A DNA stretch of 64,000 bases from Amoebophrya sp. A120. Taxonomy: Eukaryota; Sar; Dinophyceae; Syndiniales; Amoebophryaceae. The stretch covers positions 953,982 through 1,017,981 of the forward strand of contig CAJINV010000011.1 of assembly GCA_905178155.1 (NCBI GenBank), in the 5' to 3' direction. Within the stretch, counting starts at the first letter, position 1. Each line of letters starts with the position of its first letter. The position numbers were made by a program, and so were the translations under genes. The notes beneath the pieces were generated by a model. That model did no database searches. It had not been told where the DNA came from and worked only from the letters and a program-made list of their open reading frames with translations. Below are positions 31,786 through 43,100 of this stretch, in pieces.

Positions 31786-34700
31786 ATGCTCCTGCGCGGC
31801 GGGAGAAGTAGAGTCCCAGCCGCTGGCCGTTCATCTGGAGCAGTCACGACGATTCTTGCTGCAGCGCCCGGAACGACTCCTACTGCAAGTTTTCATCTCT
31901 CCAAGATCTCTACAACTACAGCCATCCTGTCGCTCGCCTTCGCACTTGTTCCCGCTACTGGGGAGAAGATGTTGACGGCAACCACCACATCTTCCGTCCT
32001 CCCGCACGCGCAGGCGGTGCCGACGTTTCTGGAGGCGCTGGTCCCGTGGAACGGTGGACCAGTGGAAATCGAGGTCACCGACCGCATTCGCTCCAAGAAG
32101 TTCAACCCGGCGTGCATTGATTGTCCGCTCTACTACGACCTCACCTACGAGCTGCGGCCGGCCACGCTGGCAGCTTTGAAGGTGCCACGTACTGCTGAAG
32201 ACGGAAAAGTAGAAAATCTCACAACTCCACCGGTCGAGGCGGTGGAGGATGTGCCGCTGGTGAACCCGTACGCCATCAACTACGGGGCCGGCCACGCGAA
32301 TCCCTGGATTCCGCGACTGGATTTCGAGCTAGTCCCGGCCCGAAACTTCTCTAACCCGGACGAGGAGGGGACGAATCCTGCCGGTGGCGAAGCAGGAGGA
32401 GATCCGGGTGTCAGGGTGAGCACGGTCGAGCAGCACGAGCGCAAGGACACGGAGTTTGACGAGGCACACCTGGATGGGACGCAGACCCAAATCGCCACCG
32501 ACGCTGCAAGAAATGTCAGGGCAGCGGAACCAGGACAAGGAGCGACGGCGTCAACATCGTCGTCTGGCTCCTCGTCGTCTGCTTTCCTCCAGCTCGCCGC
32601 GATGCAGAAAGCAGCCGCGCAGCAGCAGCAGCAGCATGAGCTTCACGAGCTAGAGATGAACAAGAGATTCAACAGGAGAGTCGCAGCTACTACGACGACG
32701 ACAATGAGAAACGGCAGGACCACCTCCACAGCACGAAGTAGTAGAAGCACTACTTCTGCAGTGGCATCGACGATGAAAATTCAGAAACAGCTCGTAAAAC
32801 AGCAGCAGGCCGCCGTCATCGCTGGGACGGCGCATGGTGAAAATTCCACGTCTAATGTTCTGCATTCAGTTGGAACAAATGGAACACATAACACCTCATC
32901 CAACAACGCGACGACCCCCGAACCCACCACGACCCTCCCCCCCGTCCCGCGCCCGGGGCTGTTGCACGAGGACTGGCACGTGGTGCCCTGCTCCGAGGCG
33001 GAGATCAGCTGCCCAGCCGCCCTACCCCTGTTACGGTCGGACGCGGACCCGCGGGCGCGGTGCCGGACCCCGGACGCGGACCTCGGGACAGACGACCCCG
33101 AGGAGCAGCGCGTGATCGACCAGGAGCGGGCGGAGTGCGTGGCCGCGTGCTGCGCCGCCCCGCAGGACTACGTGGACGCGGTGCCCGCGATCGAGCTGTG
33201 GCGCGTGCGCGGGTTCGCGGACCAGGACCTGCACTACAAGGGCCGGCTGCAGACGGACCAAACACGGCAAATCTGGAACGCGGAGAAGACGGCGGTGGAG
33301 GAGTGGATCACCGTGTACTCCGACGGCGCCTGCACCACCACGATCCACACCGGGGCGAAGTACTGCCAGGACGCAGGCGCCGCGGACCAGACCTTCGCAC
33401 TCCAAGACCCGGCCGGCGGCACCACGGAGCCGGCGAACTGCGACCTGTCCCTCCACGTCTGCCCGCGCCGGCTCCGCAGTCTGCGCGCGCCAGACCGCAT
33501 CCGCACCGCGATGATTGGGTTGTGGGACGAGGAGGCCGCGGCCGCGCAGGCGGCGGGACGCGAGAACCGCTATTTGGTCCCGGCGGAGGACAACGATGAG
33601 GATGAGGACAGCAGTTCAACATCCGAACAAACAGGAACAACCACAACGCCTCCCCCGCCGTCCCCGCGGCAGCCGTGCGGGGACATGCAGCTGTACCCGG
33701 TCTCGAACGTGGAGTGTGTGATGACGCGGGGCGCCGGGTGGCAGCCGTCCTGCCCCGCGCTCCCCTCGAGCGCGGCCTTCGGGGCGCAGGCGATCGAGTT
33801 CGACCCGGTGCCCGGCGGGGTCGACGAGAACGAATGCAAGAGCTTCCGGATCCCGGAGGGCGTGCGGGGTGGCGAGGCGGAGGGCACACGGAACTGCCGC
33901 GAACGGTGCAACGCCGTCCACGGCTGCAAATTTTTCTTCGTGTCGGAATTCGACGACGGGTGGGACGAGGGCCACGGCATCCAGTGCGTGTTGTACAACA
34001 ACTGCCCCACCGCCGCCACCTACGCCCCCTCGAACCCGCGCGTGCACCCGGGGCAGATCTACCAGTGCGTGGAGTCCGGCGGGACTATTACCTCCGTGCC
34101 CGCCCCCCTGCCGCCGGCGCCAGTCGTACTGGGTTCGCCGGGGACGGTGAATGCGCGTCTCATGTTCGACACCTTCGAATACTTGCGGCTGCACCCGCGC
34201 GCGAAGTCCCGTGACGTTTTTCAGCACCTGCCGGTCGCGAGCGCGCGGCTCTTGCTGGACGCGAAGAAGCGTCAATTTTGCGAGGAGTTGCACCTGCAGC
34301 CCGGCGTGCTGGACGAAAATTCGAGTGAGCAAGCGGACTTGGCCGCTGACCCGGTGCACGCGCAAAACGTGCAATTTGCCTACGACGGGAAGACGTCGAA
34401 GTGCAGCAACGTGCTGAAGACGAAGCAGTACGTGCTGATGGGCACGGTGATGGAGCACCGCGGGTCCGACACTCAGTTCCGGCAGGTGCATCACATGCAG
34501 GGGCACGCCTGCGCGCACGCGAAGGTGTTCCGCACCACCATTTCGGCCGCGCCGGAGCCGTTTTCCTTTTTCCTGCCCAACAAGCACCTCGCCGTCGTCA
34601 CCTGCGCGCGCGACGTGACCGACCAAAAGGGCGAGGCCCCGCTCCTCAGCCAGGTTAGTGCGGAGACGCGGGACCAGGTGCGGAGATTCATCAACAACGA

Positions 34701-35474
34701 CCACAGCCACCTGAAGAACCTCACCATCCACGTGAAGCCGGATCTGCAGAAATTTTTCGCAGCGGACGGGACAGGGAACAAAACCACCCTGGAGCAACTT
34801 ATCTACCATCACTTTCACGTCGCCGAGCGGAATCGGATTTTTTTCTTCTGTAAGGACCCCGATCATGGGGGCCTCAAAATCTGCAGCACGGATGAGGAGA
34901 CGCAAGAGGAAAAGTACACGCCCAGTGGACACCCGGGAACGGTACTTACTTCTAGTGTTTATGAATTTGTTTTCGGGCTGCATCAGCGTCATTTTTGTAC
35001 GTTGTATGTACAACGTACAAAAATGACCCTGATGCAGCCCGAAAAGTACACAGGCTGTACTACAGCAAGTAGTAGTCTGACTCGGCTCATACGAAATGCT
35101 TGGAATTTGGGCCTGATGCTGGAAACAAAACATCAAAGATTTAGATTTACTACAAGCTGCTTTGATGGAAGAATACAAAGCGAAAACAAACTTAGAGCAG
35201 CGCACCCAGCGCACCATTTGCATTTGAAAGAGATGTAGTTCTAGATCCAATGTCGTGATCATGGAAATTCAACCCCCAAAAAAACAAACTACAGCCGCCC
35301 ACCATTCCGCTGTGGCTCCAGATTTTGGTAGACGGGACCTTGTTTCTCCTCAGTCCGATATTAATCTTTGGCTGCCTGGGTGACCCTGCGGAGAAAAGGA
35401 AACAGGCCACTGCAGCTGCGAAGAAGGCCGCGAAGAAGGAGCCAGCAGTGCCGCCGGCCGCGGCTGCAGTGTGA
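31786..35474 (+). CDS. Type I surface protein with a PAN/apple-like domain (two exons)
   Basis: Exons are 31786-34941 and 35295-35474 (GGAACG/GTACTT ... CTACAG/CCGCCC, GT-AG, phase 0), giving ~1111 residues. Residues ~43-62 (TTTAILSLAFALVPATGEK) form a signal-anchor or delayed signal peptide. A Thr/Ser/Gln-rich linker with N-glycosylation sequons (~200-390) is followed by Cys-rich segments. Around 685-775 the pattern NCRERC...GCKFFFVS...C-LYNNC matches the Cys arrangement of PAN/apple domains, which bind protein or carbohydrate ligands. The second exon encodes one membrane helix (IPLWLQILVDGTLFLLSPIL) and a short Lys/Ala-rich cytosolic tail. Read without the intron, the ORF runs on to 35238 through a hairpin and is clearly non-coding there. 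GTGTGAGT at the stop could be another donor, so the tail might be longer. The product is likely an adhesive or surface glycoprotein; the family is not established. Confidence 0.65.
34970..35045. repeat. 37-bp-arm hairpin inside an intron
   Basis: Arms 34970-35006 and 35009-35045 are inverted copies with a single mismatch and a 2-nt loop (TG). It lies within the 34942-35294 intron of the PAN-like gene. Such a near-perfect palindrome would give a strong RNA stem. Confidence 0.9.
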
Positions 35475-37115
35475 GTTGGTGGAAGTAAGTAGATACTGCT
35501 GTTGTTGTGCGAGAAAGCAACAGCAAGAAGTCCAGAACGATATTTCTGAAGAAGAATTTGTTTTCCCTTGAAATTTTTAGTATTCACATACACGAGTTTA
35601 TTTCACTTCGTTTTGCAAACATTAACATTACCACGCATCGTCACGCTTTGAGCTGTACAGTAAGATTAACATAGACTACATATTAGACCACTCGTAGTTT
35701 GACCCCGAAGAGAAGTACTGTAACACACGTTTGTACATTCTTAAATAAAGAGCGTATTCGTAAAATTCGTTCCCTCCACGACAACAAAGAGTTTTAACTC
35801 CTCACGACCTCTCATTTACTACTAGTAGTTTTAGAGACCAGAACCGAAACCGAATGAAGACTGAGAACTTCAAGAACATCAAACCTACCTAGCATTAGCT
35901 GTAGTACGAGGCAAAATTATTAGCGACCCCGCGCGTTATTTCAGTTGTACTTTTCTATTTAATCGAACTCGACACACAACCGTACAGAGGAAACGTCTAC
36001 AACGGACCTTCATGTTGCTGTATCCCGGCACGAATTTCTTAAAAAAATAAGCAAGACCGCCCATCACATCTGTGGAGCCCCAGAAGGACGTGAAAAGATA
36101 GTTCATCAAGAGTTTCTGATGTTTCACTAAAAGTAAACCAATATATAGGTGGTCAAGAACATGATCAAGGAAGTACTAAGTACACGTTTCGTATATTTGC
36201 TTCTTGCAACAGCGTTGGTCCGCGGTTAAAGAACAGACGAACAGACGCCTCGTTTTCTTGGTTTGTTCGTGGTACTTTGATATACCCGGCTGAGCTAGCG
36301 GATCCTCTTCCTCACTTTCCCACCAATAAAAAGTTCGAAAAGCTCGTCAAAAATCGCCCTTCGGAAATGGCCTGTTGGCACGAGATCATGCACTTGCATC
36401 TTCACCCATAGTACCTCCTCAGAGTTTGATTCAGCGACGAGAGAGAGAGAGAGAGAAAGAGATAGAGGCTGAGAGGTGAAAAAAGTGAAACAAGGAATTT
36501 TGCTTTCTTTGTGGATTGTAAACGATTGAATGTTTCCCCTCCTTATGTCATTGTGTTATGAAGTCATTGTCCCTGCTGCCTTCAGAAACTTGTTTGTCTG
36601 TAGATTCGAGTTCGATTGGATTAGTTTAGCGCCCCATGGCGAGCACTTTTGCTTCAACAACAAATCCAAAATGGTTGTCATGGTCCGACCGTACAGCTAC
36701 TACAATCTGAATTGCAACAAAAATTTCTTGATGTGAAAAAAATTTAGGAGACGTTGTAGCTTCCTAATAGTAGCTGCAGCCAGTTAACAAGAACTACAGT
36801 CGAGGGTGTAGTTGTAGTTGTTTAGGGGAGGAGCAGAAATCAATCAATCGCTTTCCAAGAAAAAAATTGAAAAATTTCAACTTTTCTTCGAGCACGCACT
36901 ACAAGATCCGAGACCGTGGTCCTGCACACTTCTTCTACTCGACGAGTCGGGAACTACATCTACTTGACGTGCCCGTTGGTGTCGAGGAGTCGGGCAGTAG
37001 AGAACTACCAGCACGACCAAGCACGCCGAAGATGTCAACTCCAACAGGAGCAGCGAGAGGTGCAGCTGTCGTACACAACAACATCAGTAGCTCCGCTTCC
37101 AGCACCAGGATCAAT
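35475..37115. other. Intergenic region
   Basis: AT-rich sequence with no supported gene. A GA microsatellite occupies 36438-36467. The next gene's open frame extends upstream to 36867 without a convincing start; I place the start at 37116. Confidence 0.5.
36438..36467. repeat. (GA)n microsatellite
   Basis: A run of GA dinucleotides, slightly interrupted (GAGAGAAAGAGATAGAG), in the spacer upstream of the Thr/Glu-rich membrane protein gene. Confidence 0.85.
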
Positions 37116-40100
37116 ATGTCCTCCGGGTTTTTTCTGGCGAAGAAGTTCCTGAGGCCCTTGTCCCTCTCCCTGGCCGCCACATCGTGGACCACCCTGTCGT
37201 ACGGAATCGACACCCAGCACCAGGCGCACCACGAGGCCCATGACCACGCGAACAAGCACCAGGCCAGCCGGCGGTTGCGGCACCAGGGCCACGATGATGG
37301 CGATGACGCACCAGTTATCCTGAGCAAAATTACTGCGAAGAACTCGAGAAGGCACCCCAATCCTCCGCTTCCGACGTGGAGGGAAAACAATAAATCTCGC
37401 ACGACGAGAGTAGATGTACTGCTACTGCTACTGGTCATGCATAGATGCATGAGAAACAGAAAGACAAACGCAAAGAAATGTCTACCGGGGTAATAGTTGT
37501 GTGTACGTAGTTTTTGCACAGGATTACATAGCCAGAAGAGACGCCGGAGCCCCCAGCTAACGCGACCTCGCTGATGGGACGGCGCGCTGATCCGCCCACG
37601 ACGAGCACCAGCACAACGACCACCACTTATCAACCGCAAATATTTGATGTCTCGGGCTGGGTCACCTCACCCAGGGTGAAAAGTGCGGCTTGTATATGCT
37701 TTTCATGCTCGGCTGTACGTGCTAGAAGTAGAGCAGAACTGTCGTGTATAAATCAAGAAATCCAGCATCTTCACAAGTACTTAAGTTGTTTCCCGACCCA
37801 GGCAGATTTTTTACAGTTGATACGCATACGACTAGTACCACCACGACAACGACGACTACTACCACTGAAGAGGAAACGATGGCCCCGGAGGAAATGATGC
37901 CCAGCACCGAGGCGCCGCCCACGGCGATGGTACTATAAGTATGACGAATTCAACTTTTTTTTACACTATACAGACAAATACAAATATATAATTGTTGCAC
38001 AAACGAAACACCTCCTCGTCTAGAAGAACGTAAGATAGCCACATGAAAAAGAAAACTCTTGCAGTAAGACAACCGCCTTGCAAGTTGGTCCTCGATAGGA
38101 TGATCTGATTGATGAGAATCAATTGATATCTTCATTCTCGTTCACACAAATACGACAACGACCTCCAGGTGCAAAAAACCGGTCGAAGGATGAGGGCAGA
38201 TAGTACGCTGGCAAACGAATGTATTTCGAGTCAATAAACGAAATAATGTGTCTTCTTGATTGCAATCTGTGTGTCATGTTATTGAATCAAAATCATGCAA
38301 AAGCAAAACGAAAACCATAAATGCAAATGCAAATCGGAGATTCACTTTCACATGCATTGCACCTGGTGCATGCTAAACGACGCGTCAGACACAGATTATT
38401 CGTTGCGTTGACCTGAGATTTTCCTTGCATAACCTCGACAACCATGGAGCCCGAGCCGAGCACTATGGATCCAACCACCACGGAGGAAACGAGCACGGAA
38501 GGGTATGGCCTGCTCAGCTTGGAACAATGATCCCGACTGGAACAAGAATTTGTGATGCGAAATGCGGACGATCAGGATGATGGAGTAGAGCGCGACAAAA
38601 ATGAACATCTGATCTAACTCCAAACAGCATTTGCATTCTTGGAACTTACATCAAAGAATCTGTCATGCGAAGCTGCAGCACATAGATTGGATTCTGCTTT
38701 TGCCGATGCCGTGTACTACATTCTTCTAGTCCAGATCATTGTAGTTCCAACTGAGCAGGTCATAAAGGGCCCATGAGCATGACGTCCAACATCGGCCCAG
38801 GTTTGTTGTTTGTTCCCTGATTTGGTAATATGCAATTTGTGATGCAGGCTGAGGCTTTGAACTACATTGTTATTGTTTGTGATGCAGGCTTGGGATGATG
38901 AAATTGGACTAAATACTTACAGAAGTAATACTTCGAGCAAAAAAAGAAAAATAATCCAGATGGCAGTCCGAGCGTGGATGCGGGTGTGGATGGATCCAAG
39001 CCGCCGTTAAGGGGTGAAAAAAAACAGCTCCGTGGAAACTTTGAGTCCTCTCTGGGGGAATGGATGTGCATCGAGGTCCTCTCTATGTTGTATTTTTAAG
39101 GAATTTGTCAAATTGAAATTGCACTAGAAGTAGATGGAGAAATAGTTCCTACAACGTCTTTGAGTGCGTAAATTGACGGATTAAATTTATGAGCCGGTGA
39201 GGACGTCGCAGGAAGCATTTTTCTACTGTTCGCAGGAGAAATAACAAGTAGAGCTGCATCCTGTACAAGTTTTTGGGGACTCAAAGTCAAAAGGAGAATG
39301 TTTTTTCATCTTGATAGGACAGCAGCATGATGCGTTCGGAGCAGAAAAAATTATCCTCGGTAAAAACGTACGTGCCTCCCATTTGTGGTCATGGGAATCT
39401 GCAGACTCACAGTGTTAATGTGTTTCGTACACAACCCATAATAGGCAGTCTCTAGAGGTGTTTGATAGGAATTGGTCGTGCTCAAATCAGGATTGATTTC
39501 TGGATGATTAGGCACGATCACGACCTCATCTACGCCGCATAAGTAAGTACCCAAACTTGTCATGCGCGAGTCTCCAAGCTTCTAGATCTGGGTTTGTCTT
39601 TGTCGTGCATGATTCGAAAGAATACCTGAATGACTAGTATTGGGTGGGTATCTTTTTACTCATGATAGAAACTCGGAAAGAACTCGACAGCGTTGCTTCT
39701 GCAGACGGACTATCAACAGCAAATATGTGTCTGGGTCTGGAATGATGCTGCTGATTTGTGATATTAGCGCAGGATGACGTGAAATAAAAGCTGTCATGTA
39801 TGAGGAAAAGCTAGCTTTTTTTAGTCATGCGAAGAGGGGATTTCTCATGCAGGATGGACATTTGGATTTGGAAGGTATCAATTAGTATTACAAATTCTGC
39901 CATGTTGCCAGGGCGTGCATGGTCATGCGAAAGCTGCGTAACAAACGCCTTTCTTTTTCCAGGCCCAGAAACATTTGCACTTGATACGGACGATCGCCAC
40001 ACGTTTTTGGCCGGTATAGTCTTAGTCCTAGTGTTGAGGTCAAATTGAATATCACAGTAGGTGTAGGATAAATTTGTGCATTTACTAGTATGTTCGCTCC

Positions 40101-43100
40101 TGTAAGAAATGGTGATTGTAACTGTCGATTTACCTTACTCTTTTCTGGGGAAGCAGATTAAGATTTTTCATGCATGCATGAAAATTATGAGTATGATTGA
40201 CGCATATTATTTGCAAAAGGGCTACTGTTTGCAATTTTCTACGAAGTGTTTTGGTCGTGTTTTTGTGGTTCGTTGTCCATGGTTTTGGATCTTTAATCTG
40301 CATGGCGCAGAAGAAACACAGCATCTCCCCAACCGTCACAGGCTCTGCACCGGCCACGTTGGAAGAGGCAGCTAACGGGAACGACGTGGCCAAGGCCATC
40401 TTTAACTCGATCGCTAGTCCCGTTGTCGTATGGATTGCAAAAGTATCGTACTAGTAGCAATTGCATTGCAAGAGTCCGCTGCAGCATGAGACATGCAATT
40501 TGTAATGCAGGAGATGTACCAGGTAAGTAGATCTATCTTTAATAAGAAAATGAAAAAGATTGGTAATGCATGACGTCAATTACTACGAGGGCGATGGTTT
40601 TGCACAGGATATGTAGAGGACGATGTGAAAACCGCCACGGACACGGCCCTGGCCACCCTCGTCGGGCAGACTTTCGATGGCGTCGAAATCACCGCAGAAA
40701 TGGTCGCTGCTGCCACGCCTGATGTCGTTGCCGCAGCGATCGCAGACGCTGCAACCCAAGACACCATCAAAGATGCAATCGTAACCGCTATGACAGAAGC
40801 GATGAAGCCAAGTACTTTTTTTGTTCTGACTTCAGGTAGGTGGTGAACCAATATCTGTAAAAAAATGCTGAACGACGTTATTTCTTTGAGAGGCATCATG
40901 TTGATGAAGAATGGAGCAACCAGATCGAAAATTAGCGCCAAAGAGATCCATTGCGATTGCAACAATCCAACAACAAAAAAACCAGCGACGGCGGCGCCTT
41001 CCAACTCAAGCAAGAACAGTCTATCCGGAGAAAAAATCTTTTCTTCAAATTCTCTTTCTCGTCTCACTTTCAAGATTAAGATTCGCAAATAATGGTAGTG
41101 CTCACGTAGCTACTTCCTTTTCATTTGGGCAAAGCAGGTAGCATCACTAGAGTAAGCATCCCGAGGTAGTTGTCATCCACTCTGCAACATATATACAGCC
41201 ATAACGCAGGAACATGAGCTGTGCGGTAACTAGTTTTTGTAGGTGTACTGATATCTTAATCTTTGTCTTCCTCTGTGATGTATTGTGAGCTCGCCGCCCG
41301 CCGGAGCACCGCCAATAATTACAAAGCACCTTCTTGTTGACGAAGTGGATATGGACCCTGCCCGAGGTTATGATGTTTTTGTAAAAACCGTCTGACAACA
41401 AGTCAGCTGCTAGTGTTTCGAGAAGACGAGAGATTAAAATTTTCAGAATCATACCACACCGAAAATGACACCGCGGCAACAACGGCAGCTCCAGCGGCCG
41501 CGGAAGAATCAAGTAGTGCACTTTTTGGAATGACAGATGTGGTTCGTTCCTTTATAGATAGAGATACTGCTTCAAAAATTGAATTTCTGAGAAAATTCTT
41601 GATTTTAAGAGTAATTAGGTACATTATTTTTATTGCCAGTGCGAGTGCGGCAGAAGTCCTAATTTTCTTTGTAGTGTTGCGATGTTATTCATACCAATAA
41701 AACAGGCAACGCGACGATCATTATCGTGGTCGTGGTGATCGTCGTGATCCTATCATTTGTGACACTTTTATCCCTTCTTGTTTTTCATAAAACCATTCTG
41801 TTTTTTGGATTTACAGCACCTAGATTCTGCATGCGTTCATGTTCATCTGCATGTGATTCCTGACGAGCATGACAAGGAGCAGAGATGTATTTTTGCAACC
41901 GGAAAAGAACAAGCCTTTTTCGCTAAACACATGAAGCACACGCTTCCTTGGGCGTGATCTTGGATTCATTTGCAACATCCAGCCGAACGAAGGAGGAAGA
42001 GGAAAACGCTTTACGTTTTCAAAAATCAGAATGATCATGGGGGAAGCAAGGGGAGGAAGTTGTCACAGATGATAAGTGTTGATTGGTGTCTATCCCACTG
42101 AAAAAAGCTAGCATTTTTTGTTGCTATTTCAAGATGAAAAAAGACACGAAAAAAACTGGTCATGGAATCTCTACTCTTGCCCTTGCAATTGCATGCCTGA
42201 ATGACGGAGCAGAAGCAGAATGCGATGGGCATGCTGGGCTGCTACACCTGCAGCTCATCTTTGTGTATAGCTTGTTTCCACCACAGAGACAGATAAGTAT
42301 CATACGAAGATATGTTTTTAGCTTTTTTCTGTGGGATATCATCGGTGTCGGCGTGTTCATGATGAACAAGGGTGGCGGTGTATCCTGAGTAAAAACGTAC
42401 CCACACCAGAGTCAGGGTGGGGATTTTGCAACACAAACCTAGGAGCTTTGTGAGTCACGCATGACAAGTTTCAGTCCGTAAGGTAGTGCAAGTAAGCAAG
42501 GAAAGCCGCATCACAAATCGACCTTCTGATCCTGTTCACAGCATCACAAATTCCAAAACACGATTGGAAATGGCTCTCATGGGGATGAGCATTACAAGTC
42601 TTCCTGTCTTTGCAAACCTGCATTACAACTCTGGTGTGGGTACGTTTTTCCTCAGGATACGGTGCCCCGGCGGAGGGCGGTATGAAGCCGGAAAATGCTG
42701 TCTTGCTGCCTTAACAGTAAACATTAACAAGTGGAACAAAAGTTACCGGATTAACAGTTATGGAGCTGTCATTAACCTGTAATAACAAGGTAATAGACAA
42801 TACCTTGGATAAACATTATATATTCCAGGATAAACCTTGGATAGTACCATCCCTTGGATATTGTTATAATTCCAGGATAAACATTCCGGTTTCCAGGATA
42901 AACATTACCATTACCTGTTAACTCCTTGTTATAACAGCTTAAATGCTGTCTTACTCCCCCATTGAGGCCGGTATGAAACCGGTACAAAATGAAAAGTTGT
43001 TGCCGGCCACTTGTAATGCAGAACTTGCAACAACATGTATGTGACACGTACATGTTGTTGCAAGTTCTGCATTACAAGTGTATCTATGTTGTTGCCAACA

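Noticed and set aside
33616-35262. 548-codon open frame on the - strand
   Set aside because: It is the shadow of the GC-rich PAN-like gene on +. It has no start context or domains and runs through the intron hairpin.
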